From contig NC_092692.1 in assembly GCF_964275005.1 (NCBI RefSeq), positions 14,453,584 through 14,517,583 on the forward strand: a DNA stretch of 64,000 nt. The letters are read 5' to 3'. Shown here piece by piece: positions 10,225 through 21,286 of the stretch. Origin of the DNA: Diadema setosum. Its lineage: Eukaryota; Echinodermata; Echinoidea; Diadematoida; Diadematidae. Position 1 is the stretch's first letter. Each line of letters begins with the position of its first letter. The position numbers and the translations under genes were made by a program. A model generated the notes under the pieces. It had not been told where the DNA came from, did not search any database, and saw nothing but the letters and a program-made list of their open reading frames with translations.

Positions 10225-12269
10225 ATGTTCAAGTTCAATCATAGTTCAAGTTCAATCATAGTTTATTTCCAATCAAAGAAAATCAAAACGTAATGCAAAG
10301 TATACATATCATAAAATGATATTGTCTACACTTTTACAAAAGGTTCATGTAATATACGAAATAAATCATATACATCAACATATGTACAATAATCAGAAGG
10401 AACGATGCGTATACATGTACACTTCGCGAGCTTTCAGAAAATAACTTCAATTTTGGAAAATAGCGATCCACAAAAAAGCTAAGCTTGTAGGACGTGGATC
10501 CCTAGATAATAATTGATGAGTAAGCAATATATTATTCAAGTTTGTTTTATTATTTTCTTACAGCATTTATATTAAATATAGATTACTTAAGTCGTTTGTA
10601 AAAATATAGCTATACGCTGGCTTCGACAATAATAGGAAATAAGTATCAATGCTAATGCCCAGACGGTGTTCATTGAACTGGTGTACCGGGAAAATATAGG
10701 AAGGACGACACACTCGTACAGACATTCAGTTACCCACACACATATACGACGCGAGACAGTACTGAGAAGAGAGAAGACGGTGACAATACAAGTCTACGAG
10801 GAACAAAGACAGGAAGGAAGAGGAAAGAAGAATAAAGAGAGAAGAGAGGTCTGCATACAGAACACGCCAAGTGCTGCGACATCAGGACAGGTGAAACCTC
10901 AAGCATTAATTAAAACAATTAATTCAGATTATCTAGAATTATAAGTAGATAACAAATGTTTTCTGAATTTGTATTTAAATGTGAGGAATGAGGGTGAGTC
11001 TTTTAAGCTATTATCTAGATTATTCCAAAGTCTGGGTCCGGTATACAGAAATGTATTTTGGGCATGTACGGTTCTCATGAATGGAAGATGGAATTCGTTG
11101 GATCGTCGCGTAGGATAGTTATGTACATGACTGTTTCGATGAAAAGAGTCGTGAAATATTTTGGGTAAAAAGTTGCTGTTATAATTAAACATGAACTGAC
11201 CAAGTTGAAACACATACAAATCTTTTATTTTTAGTATTTTATGGTAAAAAAACAAAGGATCTGTATGTTCTCGTGTAGTTAGGTTAAAAACAGTTCTGAG
11301 TGCTTTCTTTTGCAATAAAAAAAGTTTATCAAGTAATATCTGATATGTATTACCCCAAGCAAGAATCCCGTAGTTTAGATACGGTAGTATCAAACTAGAG
11401 TAAAGAGTTAATAATGCACTTGAAGGAAGATAATATTTTAATCTGTTCATTACGCCAATGTTTCGTGAAATAGTTTTACATATGCTATCAATATGAGTCC
11501 TCCATGAAAGCTTGTTATCAACGCAAACACCAAGAAATTTAAAAGTAGAAACTTCTTCTAGGGGAGTAGTATCAAATGATATATTGCCCGGGAGGCTATC
11601 TAAAGCGTTACTAAAAAGCATAAATTTTGTTTTTTTAATATTAAGTGACAATTTATTTGCGTATATCCATTGTATAACCTTTTTCAGTTCTTCGTTTACT
11701 GTTCTTGCTAAGATATTTGGGTCGGGATGGGAAAAGAAAAGGTTAGAGTCATCCGCGAATAATATGAATGATAGTTTCTCCGAGGATCTATGAAAATCAT
11801 TGATATAAATAATGAATAACAACGGGCCTAGTAAGCTCCCTTGTGGGACACCACATGTTATCGTTTTATTTTGAGAATCAAAACCACTGACATGTACAAA
11901 TTGGGATCTATTTGATAGGTAACTCGTGAACCACTCCAAGGCCTTTCCACGTATGCCATAATGGGATAATTTTGCGAGAAGTATTCCATGGTTAATCGTG
12001 TCAAAGGCCTTGGAGAAGTCCAAGAAGATACCGATCGTGTGTGAAAATGTGTCAAGTGCGTGTGTGACTTTGTCGATGAGGGCGAGTAATGCGTGTGTTG
12101 TGCTGTGGTTTTCCCTGAATCCAAATTGAACATTTGAAAATATGTCACAGGTTTTAAGAAAACGTACTGTCCGGATGTAAACTATTTTTTCAAGAATCTT
12201 GGAGATAGAAGATAATAAAGATATAGGTCTATAATTGTTGACATCATCCTTCTCCCCTTTCTTGAAGAG
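10225..12269 (-). mobile_element. Outer CR1/L2-like LINE, 3' half
   Basis: The 3' end lies near 10225-10263, where the minus strand reads AAATAAACT followed by repeats of TTGAACTATGA / TTGAACTTGAA, a short simple-repeat tail typical of CR1/L2-like LINEs. The 3' UTR is about 0.65 kb, followed by RT coding sequence to 12269. There the coding sequence stops abruptly at the tail of a second LINE and resumes at about 16357. Both halves are on the minus strand and join within the same conserved RT segment (KIAKVI | LFKKGEK). Confidence 0.8.
10929..12269 (-). pseudogene. Reverse transcriptase part of the interrupted outer LINE
   Basis: The frame is uninterrupted from LFKKGEKDDVNNYRPISLL at 12269 to the stop at 10929, about 445 residues. 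RT motifs appear in order: FGFRENHST, LDFSKAFDTINH, GVPQGSLLGPLLF and the catalytic box FADDSN (YADD-type). The C-terminal LINE domain follows, with YLNYGILAWGNTY, LLQKKALRTVF and HNYPTRRSNEFHLP. The RT core is intact but cut off from its N-terminus by the nested LINE, so it cannot be made as a full protein. Upstream residues on the same strand are LINE tail repeats, not part of the protein. Confidence 0.9.
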
Positions 12270-12821
12270 TTCAAGTTCAAGTTCAAGTTCAAGTTTATTA
12301 AAAGTTTCCACAATACAAAAATTACATAAGAACAATAATATGTAACAAGGAATACATTGTTGAATATGTGATTAAAACAATTTGCAGAATTGAGTATAAA
12401 TTGACAATGCATGTAGATGCATATAAATGCAAAGTGGAGGGGTCTTAGAAAAGCAAGCTTGTATAATAAGAACCCCTGGAAAGGCAAGTTAAGACATGTA
12501 ATATAACAACTCACTTCTATATACAAACATTAAAGCCATAGAATAATTCTAGTGGAATTCCTCAATCCCTCACACACACACACACACACACACACACTAC
12601 CTATGGAATTTTAAAGCAAAACATAATTGGCATTAGACTATGTTACTCAAATGGAAAGCGGTGAGATGAAGTCATGTATGTAGAATTTAAAAGGAGCAGC
12701 ATCAATGAGACTGAGAATATCGATGAAGCAAATACTTCCGAGCCAACACTTTAAATCTGGAAAAAGTGGTACTATCTTTAACATCTGAGGGCAACATGTT
12801 CCATTCTTTTATGCAAGACAC

Positions 12822-15680
12822 TTAAAAAAAATTTAGGGCAATACTGGTAGCTACACGAGGTAGATGCAGAAGGTTTTTCTGACGTGTATTATGGGAATGA
12901 ACAACTGAGTTTTTGACGAACAAATCTAGAAATAAGGAGGGAGAACTGGACATGTGAAGCTTGTACATGAATGCCAATGAGTTAAAACACACTAACTCGT
13001 TTAGAGGTAAACAACACAGCTGTAAGAACTGGGGGGGCACTTGGCCTAGTAAAGTGTGAGCTTGTTATTAGCCTGATAGCTCTTTTTTGTACAATAAACA
13101 ATTTATGAAGATGGCTGTTATAAGTATTACCCCAGGCAACATTACAATACATCAAGTGAGGCATTATGATGCTATTATACAGTGTAGTCAAGACACTTTT
13201 AGGAACAATAAATTTTAGCTTATGCATCACACCAACACCCCGAGAAGCTTTGGAACATACATTTAGTATGTGTTGCTTCCATGACAGAAATTCATTGATA
13301 GTAATACCAAGGAATAATACATTTTCGCTTGTAGCTACCTGATGTCCACCAATAATGAGAGAAGGGGTGTTTACAGGTATCCTCTTATTCCTTGTTCTGA
13401 AAATAACACATTGTGTCTTCTGAAGATTAAGTGACAATTTATTACAACAAAACCAACGATAAGTTCTTCATTTGCTGAAGATATTAAACTGTACGCATCC
13501 TTGTGGGAGGACAGAAGACTTGTATCATCAGCAAACAGTGAGTAAGTAAACAATGATGTAGCACTGATGATATCATTGATATAGATAAGAAATAATAGTG
13601 GGCCTAACACTGAGCCTTGAGGCACTCCACAATCAATGTGGGTGGAAAGCGATTTGGTCCCATTGACAACCACAAACTGCATTCGGTTTTGCAGATAGCT
13701 TTTGAACCAGTCTAAAGGAACTCCACGAATACCATAAGATTTAAGTTTGCTTATAAGAATGTGGTGGTCAATGGTGTCAAACGCCTTGGACAAATCTAAG
13801 AAAATGCCTAGACAAAATTTCCCTTCATCAAGTGCATGAGCAATAATGTTAGTTAAATGCAATACACCCATACTGGTAGAAGAATATTTGCGAAAACCAA
13901 ATTGCTCGGGGATCAAAATGCCTTCTACAGCTAAATAATTATTTACTCTTGAGCATACAATCTTTTCTAACAATTTAGAAAATACAGGCAGCAAGGCAAT
14001 GGGTCTGTAGTTTTCAATGTTTCTGTTATCACTTTTCTTATATACAGGAACTACTTTGGCAATTTTCATCTTGTCTGGAACTATTCCTTGCGACAGAGAT
14101 TTATTAAATATGTCACACAATGGGACAGCAATGCTATGGATACACTCTTTGACAACCCTAGGAGCTATATTATCAGAACCTGATGACTTAGATGATTTCA
14201 GTGATAAAGCTAGCATTATTATTTCAGATGCAGTAGTGGGCTTCAAAAATAAGGATTTGCTGTTTTTTGTAGGTTTCAAATAATCCTGAAAAGTATTGGA
14301 TGTACTTGGGATCTTTTCACTTATCTTAGCAGCAATTCCTGCAAAATACTGATTGAAATGTTCAGCCTTTTGCGTATTTGTACTTAATGAAATATCACCA
14401 TTATACATTTCTGAGGGAAGGTTGTGACATTTCCCCTTTCCGATCAATTTGTTTATATGGAACCATGTTTTTTTGATATCCCCTTTTATATCATGGAATA
14501 GATTTCTAAAATATTTTTGCTTTGAAAAGCGCACAACATTTGTCAATTCATTCTTGTAATCAACATAATTCTTCTTATTTATCCAGGTTGGATGTTTAAT
14601 GAATAATTTATAGAGCTTATGCTTCTTCCTAATGAACCTAAGCAAACTATGTGTGATCCAGGGTTTCTTACATCCCTTCTTGGCACATGATTCAACAACA
14701 GGAAAGCATTTGTCATACACATCACCAAATACATTAATAAAATAATCGTATGAATCATTTGCACTAGTTAAGCTATATAAGTCATGCCAGTCAACTTCTA
14801 AAAGCTTCTGTTTGAAAATAGATATGTTCTCCGCATTGACTGCACGCTTAGTTTTTATACTTCTTTCACCATTTGGTATGCTTACTTTTCCTTTGTCTAT
14901 ACAATAAATAGGCAAATGATCAGATAGGTCTGAAAATATAAGACCACTCTCAACATTATTTTGAATACAATTTGTGAAAAAATTATCAATCAGGGTAGCA
15001 GAGGTGTCAGTAATGCGAGTAGGTTTAATGATGAGAGGGAACATATTATGTGAATACATAAGATCCAAGAACCCCTTCACACTATCATCATAATCAGAAT
15101 TTAGCAGATTGATATTGAAGTCACCCATAACATAAACAAACTTGTTCTCCCTAGATAACGTTTGCATATTCTCTTCAATATTATCACAAAATGATTCAAT
15201 ATCACTTCTTGGAGCCCTATAAATACACCCAACTACAATATGCTTTTCCTTATCATCAACTTCAATAAAACTTGACTCATAACCAGGTTTACTACCAGAC
15301 AAATCGCACCGTAGCTTATAATCGATGGAGTCTTTAATATATAAGGCAACACCACCACCTATGCTATCAGGTCTACAGATATTGATTAGGGAGTAACCTT
15401 GCAACTTGAATAAATTAGCATCAGTTGATGTCTTAAACCAAGTTTCAGAGACACCAATGAAAGAAAAATCATGGTGTAAACACTCAAGCAACACTTGCAA
15501 ATTATCATGATTTTTAACAAGGCTCCTAGCATTTATATGAAGCATAGTAAAATTCTCATGTGGTTCACTGCATGCAAGCTTTTCCTGAAAGTCATCACAA
15601 CTTACATAATTACATTCCCTTACTGTGGAATTTAAGTCATCGTCAAGGTCAACACCCAGTTCAAAGTCATTGGGCAACAT
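12822..15680 (-). pseudogene. Inner LINE endonuclease-reverse transcriptase ORF, frameshifted
   Basis: ATG at 15680 begins MLPNDFELGVDLD. An APE-type endonuclease follows, with INARSL, GVSETW, GGGVALYI, GDFNINLL and SDHLPIY. The RT domain has NYRPIALLPVFSKLLEKI, FGFRKYSS, LDLSKAFDTIDH, GVPQGSVLGPLLF and LFADDTS. The frame is continuous for about 740 residues, then shifts near 13440. The C-terminal domain continues in other frames (SLNLQKTQCVIF, LTTLYNSIIMPHLMYCNVAWGNTY, then MYKLHMSS...HNTRQKNLLHLP) down to about 12822. At least two frameshifts make this copy inactive. No separate ORF1 is visible. Confidence 0.9.
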
Positions 15681-16167
15681 TTTTCATGTTATTTCAAAAT
15701 CTAAACATGACAATCTGCATGTAGGCTCTTGAAAACAGCACAATGCTGCAAGAAAGGTAGACAGTATAAAAACGCTTGCATTAAAAAGGTTCATAGGTAC
15801 ACATACACACACAAGAACATACACACATACACACACACAATAACAGAAGATATTTGCAAAAACTTCAATGAACAAACACATTAAAGGTAAAAAAGGCAAT
15901 GAATAAAAACCTGGGGGCTTTCTGCCAGGAGAAATTGAATACTTACATGTACATGTATCCACCCTATACTTACAACTTGTATACATGTACATGTATCCAC
16001 CCTACTTACTGTAACTAATAAATGAACAAGATCCATTAGTACAATGCCCCTTGTACATACATGTAGGAGTAGCAAATAGTATTGAAATGTGAAGTACCAA
16101 TAATACAGTACTACGTAAAATTCAACAAAAATGTTGTACATGTTTATACATATGCCATATAAAGCAA

Positions 16168-16354
16168 TACAGTGGACCCTCACTATGAATAAATACCATA
16201 TGTCCAATGGCATTTCTTTGCCATATCAAAATCTTTTGGTTGTAGAAACAATAAAATACGTTAAAATATTCATTCCAAGCCCATGGTCAAGAAAATTACT
16301 TTGTTATTTGGATATTTCAACAACAACAGCAATCTATAATGAGAGTTCACTGTA
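16168..16354. mobile_element. pogo/Tigger-like MITE, TA duplication
   Basis: The element 16170-16352 begins CAGTGGACCCTCACTAT and ends with the near reverse complement ATAATGAGAGTTCACTG. It is flanked by TA on each side. These ends match the CAGTGGACTCTC-type termini of Tc1/mariner-superfamily Tigger/pogo elements. It has no coding capacity. It sits at the boundary between the inner LINE's 5' end and the outer LINE, making a three-layer nest. Confidence 0.75.
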
Positions 16355-16356
16355 CA

Positions 16357-18350
16357 ATTACTTTCGCAATTTTCATGCTATTTGGCACATGGCCAGTTGT
16401 AAGCGATGAATTGATAATATGTACTAAGGGATCCACTATTTGAGGAATTATGTTTTTTATCAGGTGGTTATCAATTCCGTCGTGGCCAGGACTTTTTCCT
16501 TCTTTCAAATTGGCAACAATCCTTACTATTTCTTCTTTATATGTAGGGTCAAAAAATATAGTTTTGGAGTTAGGTGTATCTAAAAAATCAGTAAAAGTTT
16601 TACTAGAAAGAGGAATATTTTGAGAAAGATTTTGTCCAATTGAAGAGAAGAAGTCATTAAAAATTTCAGCCATGCCAGCGGGAGTGTTGCTGGAGGCATC
16701 GCCCCATCGAACTTCAGTAATATTGGATGAATTGTTAGGTGTATTCATAGCATCTTTTAATATTTTCCATGTGTTTTTAATATCATTTTTATATTTATCT
16801 GATTTACATAAAAGTTTTTCTTCCGCGTACGTAATAATGTGGTGAGTGTGTTTTTATATGAAACATATTTTTTCTTATTTTTTTCAGTAGGATTGCATCG
16901 GTATTTATAAAATAAATTGTTTTTTCTATTTATAGATCTTAATATGGACTGGGTTATCCACGGGAGTTTTGGAATTTGCTTATATCTATCTTTTATGTTA
17001 CGCTGCGGAATATGGTTATCGATTTCAGAGGTAATAGTAGATATGAAGTAGTCATAAGACAAATTGACATCGGTGGTGTTGTATACAAAGGACCAGTCGA
17101 TTTCTTTGAGGCTGTTTTGGAGACTTGTAAGCTTATCTGCAGTAATCATACGTCGCTTGTGATAGTTATTTTGTTTAGTCAGTTTAATTGGAACCTGGGC
17201 AAATATAGGATAATGGTCAGTGGTGTCTGAGAGGACGATACCAGACTCAGGAAGTGGAAGAACGTTAGAAAAAATGTTGTCTATGAGGGTAGCCGATTGA
17301 CTGGCGACTCGGGTAGGCTTGGAAATTAATGGTAAAAACGAAGCAGACATTAATGTTTCTATAAATTCTTGTGGGTTGTTTTGGGAATTACATTTCATGA
17401 GATCAATATTAAAATCGCCCATTAAGAATGTATCTTTGTTAAGTATAATGGGATTTTGTACTAAATCCTGCATATATGTCAGAAAATCATTCAAATTCGA
17501 CCGAGGGGGTCTGTAAATTACGCCAATCACAACGTTTTTTTTCCATGTGGATTTATCAATTCAATAAAAAGGGATTCGAGTTTATCGTTCATAACACTGA
17601 TCTCCTCATGTATAATATATTTAATTTTTTTCGAGATGTACAAACCAACTCCACCACCGACTTTGTTGTTTCTATTTCTAAATACAAATTCGAATCCGGG
17701 TAAAGAAAACAAATGACTTATATTGGAGTTCAACCATGTTTCTGTTAGCCCTATGATGGAGCAAGATTTTTGATCTGGGTTTTCTAGGAGTAAACGCAAC
17801 TTAGTCAAAGTTTCTGTTGATACTGCGTATGTTAAAGTGAGTTAACAACAATGTTTCATTGACTGTATTCATCATACGATTCTTATATTGATTTTCAGTC
17901 AAATAAACACATGATGGACTCTGAACTGGATCATTTGAGTCGAAATTATATTCAAATTCTTGTGCTGAGGGATTGTATTTATTGGATATATAATCTTCAT
18001 ACAAACTGGAAGTAACATTTGCATGGTCAGATTCAGAATGCCTTACTGTGTCATAAAATTCATCACTATTCAAGGAATTGAAAACAAAATTTGTTATGTT
18101 AGCCATGGTTATAATAAAACATTCGGGAGTTAATAACTGGCTTCTCGCCTGGACCTGACTCAGCAGCTACGTGGGGGTATGCAGACCTAGAAGAAGAAAG
18201 GAAAACGGAATGTGTACAGAGAAACATGAAACACACACAGAACAAGGAAACGAACATGAACACACATGAAACAAAATCAACATCGTTACGGATGGTACTC
18301 AAGGCCATGGTCAGCGTCTGGGTATGTACATGAGCTGAAAAACACAATGC
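16357..18350 (-). mobile_element. Outer CR1/L2-like LINE, 5' half
   Basis: This is the missing 5' part of the LINE whose RT is at 10929-12269. The coding remnant begins with ATG at 18106, with about 0.25 kb of 5' UTR beyond it. The exact 5' end near 18350 is my estimate. Orientation and reading agree with the distal half across the 4 kb inner insertion. Confidence 0.72.
16362..18106 (-). pseudogene. Endonuclease and N-terminal RT part of the outer LINE
   Basis: Four frame blocks in collinear order. 18106-17801 is an N-terminal leader ending LLTHFNIRSINRNFD. 17808-17527 has IIGLTETW and GGGVGLYI. 17530-16757 has MIGVIYRPPRSN, MGDFNIDLM and SDTTDHYPIF. 16748-16362 has GKSPGHDGIDNHLI and PNSMKIAKVI. 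These are the APE endonuclease and linker up to the RT entry. Frame breaks lie near 17805, 17529 and 16752. The next expected segment is found only at 12269, beyond the inner LINE. Confidence 0.85.
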
Positions 18351-19735
18351 AAAACATTAGCATGATACCTGAGGAAGCTCCCTGCTACACTATGGGTGCA
18401 ATTAAGGAAATGCAATTATAAATTTGATTTACAAAATGAGACAGTAATTACAGAAATTAGAATGCAACTAAGAGACAGGTATAAATGTTATATTACCTAT
18501 GAATTATTGATAAGCAGTATACTGTATGCGAGGTATTATCAACCGTATATTATACAAATGTTAGTTTGTTGGGTCTTTTTTTTTCCCCGTAAAGTGAGTA
18601 GAACTAAATCTATATAAATCTTATTTATAAAGAAATTGCGGACAACCATGAAGGACTCAGAAACCGAGGACATTTACAATTGTATACCAGTTGATATCAA
18701 AAAGAGGGACCTACATTATATAAAATCAAACGTTGTCTGAAATGGAGCTTTACAGTGGATGTGATATAGGAAATAATGACAAGTTATGCCTTAGAGTAAA
18801 ATGTAGAGTCAGATGTAACTATGCAGAGTGCCTAACAGTGGGGCCACAGAACACAGTAGTGCCACTTAAGCTCGTTTGATAACCATTGGGAACCTATCGA
18901 GTGTAGCTCCCACAGACAAGCCAAATCCAGGCATACAAGGATGAGTGGAACAATTAAAAATAAAGGGTAAGATTTTTTTTTTTTTTCGATTCACATGCAT
19001 AGCCCGAGATCATCCTCGAGGGCCCCACTAAGACCGTTTAACTACTGCAATACACATGCATAAAATTGTGGCTTCAAAACTTCGGCACTCTGTATCATAA
19101 TGCACGTTACAGTGACACTTTTAGAATGGCTGACATTTGAAATGCAGTCAATGAATTCACATCATTTTAATTACAATTAAGGAGATATTCTGGCTGAAGA
19201 AAATTTGTGAGAGTTTATGCAGGTGCATCATTGGGGGACTACATAAATACTGTTGCGTGAAAGACATGATTCCGGATAAGTATACAACAAAACAGGGGAC
19301 ATGGCGTCCCTATTATATTGCTATTGAATAGGGGTGAGTGAATGAATTAAGTTAGTAAAGCCTAGGTCAGATATCCACCTGGCCCAATACGAATTTGTGG
19401 ATGACACTCATAAATGACACTCATAAATGCGCACACAGACGCACACACACAACTATACACACACATGTACTACTGGCTGATTCCCATCACTGCTTACAGC
19501 AGCCCGGATCTTCCAGATCGCACGTGGAGAGAGGTCTCTTTGCTCTCCACCGAAGTCAGACGTCCTACCTGTTTTTCATCACATTTTGCGTGCTAACTAA
19601 TGGACATTCCCGTTGTTGAAAAGAAAAAGTTTCTTACTCTACTTTTTTTTTCTTGTAGATTTTATACCACTCATTCACAAGTGTGGTCTTTCTTTCGTGA
19701 ATATGAAAATGATACTTAAAAGGGAACGTCCCAAT
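18351..19735. other. No gene recognised
   Basis: Only minor features: a poly-T run at about 18970-18985 and a 13-bp direct repeat TGACACTCATAAA at about 19401-19427. Open frames here are short and motif-free. Confidence 0.4.
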
Positions 19736-19985
19736 TAATAAAGCTCATTTTACAGAGCTTGGAAAATCGTAAGCAATTGCTAGCAAGAACTAGCCAAAGG
19801 TGTGTTTTATGCATACGTTTTTAAGCAAATGCTTAGTCTCTAAGCAATTGCTTGCGGGCAGCAAGCAATTGCTTGTGCTTGTTAGTAAAAGCTTCTGCTT
19901 GCAAGCAATTGCTTGTTTTTATGCATACGGATTCGAGTAAAAGGCTAGCACAGGCAATTGCTAGCGTTTACGCATCCGGCCCAGT
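19736..19985. repeat. CAATTGCTTG-rich MITE
   Basis: Many copies of AAGCAATTGCTT-type palindromes, for example at about 19850-19912. It ends GCTAGCGTTTACGCATCCGGCCC, the reverse complement of the start of the repeat at 9941. The LTR element begins 7 bp after this end, so the LTR element inserted at the very edge of the MITE. The left end was not resolved. Confidence 0.6.
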
Positions 19986-19991
19986 GCATCG

Positions 19992-21147
19992 TGTCACAAA
20001 TGTACACACAAGTAGTTATGTACATGCATCAAGGCTGTATGCATGGTTGTTTTAATGTGTCTGTACACAGGTGGACCAGAATAATGGAGAACATTCTATA
20101 TGATATAGATATAGCACATACAGGCTGACCAGATCAGTGGAGAATTTTCTACATGGTATACAATGTAGCTACAGTACATTTATGCATGTGACAGGAAATA
20201 CATTATAGCTCACTCAATCTAGAATGATTTAACCCATTCCAGAAAATTCTAGGAAGTGCTTACATATTTGGCTGAGTGAGGCACTGTCCCTGTAGACCAA
20301 TGTGATTGGTAGTTTATTTTGGCAATGATGTTATACACATAGTTAGACAGTGAGTCATCCAGGATTCCTTTAATTTGGACTTGCTAGTATGTTCAGGTAT
20401 GTGGCCCAAGGTTGGAGAAAATTACAGAATGTACTAGAAAGGGGTGAATGGATAGTATATAAGCTGGAGAAATTCTGCAGTAGGCAGAGTACCCAACACC
20501 TCTGCTCTGAGAGTTACGTCACTTCTGGCTCTGAAGCGACTTGTTATAGTCAGTCCTGTGTTACCTGCTGACCTGCTATACAAATTGTGTTTGTGGAGAT
20601 AAGGCATGGGAGACATTTTGCCTGCAGAGAATTAACTTGCCTACATTGGAGATAGACTCCATATTTTAATGTCAACGGACATTGTTACGGCAAAGCGGTG
20701 ACCGGCTGGATTCCTAGCTGGACAATATAAAGTGAATCATCATTCAACGCATCAACTGGACGTGGTCGTCATAACGTTTGGATCCTGCACGCTTCGCTGT
20801 GGACGTATATCCTGGATCCTTACCCCGGATTAATACCGAGGATTATCACAACCTGCGCCTCTGGATTTACGTCTGAGGTATCATTCATCGGTGCATCGCG
20901 GATCATTCAGCTGTGCATTGAACATCGTATCTGGACACTGTCAAAGGATTACTTGCTTTCAAATTTGGCTGTGGTGCATGTAAGTGACTCCATTACTGAT
21001 TTATAATTGTTTCTATTGATCATTATTGTACTGATGTGAAAACCGATTACCAGTCTGTACCCACAATATCACTGTTAATAAACCGCCTGAACATCAGTTG
21101 ATTGTTTCTTTTGTGCGATCATTCTCAGAGTGATTTTGGTCGTAACA
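19992..21147 (+). repeat. 5' LTR
   Basis: 1156 bp, TG...CA ends. TATATAAG at 20456-20463 is the probable promoter TATA box, and AATAAA at 21077-21082 the probable poly(A) signal. This implies U3 up to about 20487 and a long R of about 600 bp. Confidence 0.92.
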
Positions 21148-21151
21148 AAAT

Positions 21152-21169
21152 TGGGGGCTTGTCCGGGAA
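21152..21169 (+). other. Primer-binding site, tRNA-Pro type
   Basis: TGGGGGCTTGTCCGGGAA lies four bases after the 5' LTR. It differs by two bases from the tRNA-Pro primer-binding site familiar from murine leukaemia-type retroviruses, so minus-strand priming by tRNA-Pro is likely. Confidence 0.8.
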
Positions 21170-21286
21170 TTGAATTTAAAGCCAAACTTAGAATTTGGAA
21201 CGTTCCGGAACCTAGAATATTGGTACATACAAAATACCAGTTGAGTTGATTGTTCAATTGTATATTGTTTGTAATATATTGTGACA

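Larger units (their letters stand above)
12270..16356 (-). mobile_element. Inner CR1/L2-like LINE nested in the outer LINE
   Basis: A nearly full-length element of about 4.1 kb. Its 3' tail on the minus strand is AATAAACTTGAACTTGAA (12270-12297). Its 3' region holds a (CA)n stretch at 12571-12597, and one long ORF covers endonuclease and RT. The 5' UTR of about 0.6 kb has a 27-bp-scale repeat around 15942-16010 (core ACATGTACATGTATCCACCCTA). It splits the outer LINE inside the RT coding region, so it is the younger insertion. The exact 5' edge is blurred by a MITE at 16170-16352. Confidence 0.8.
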
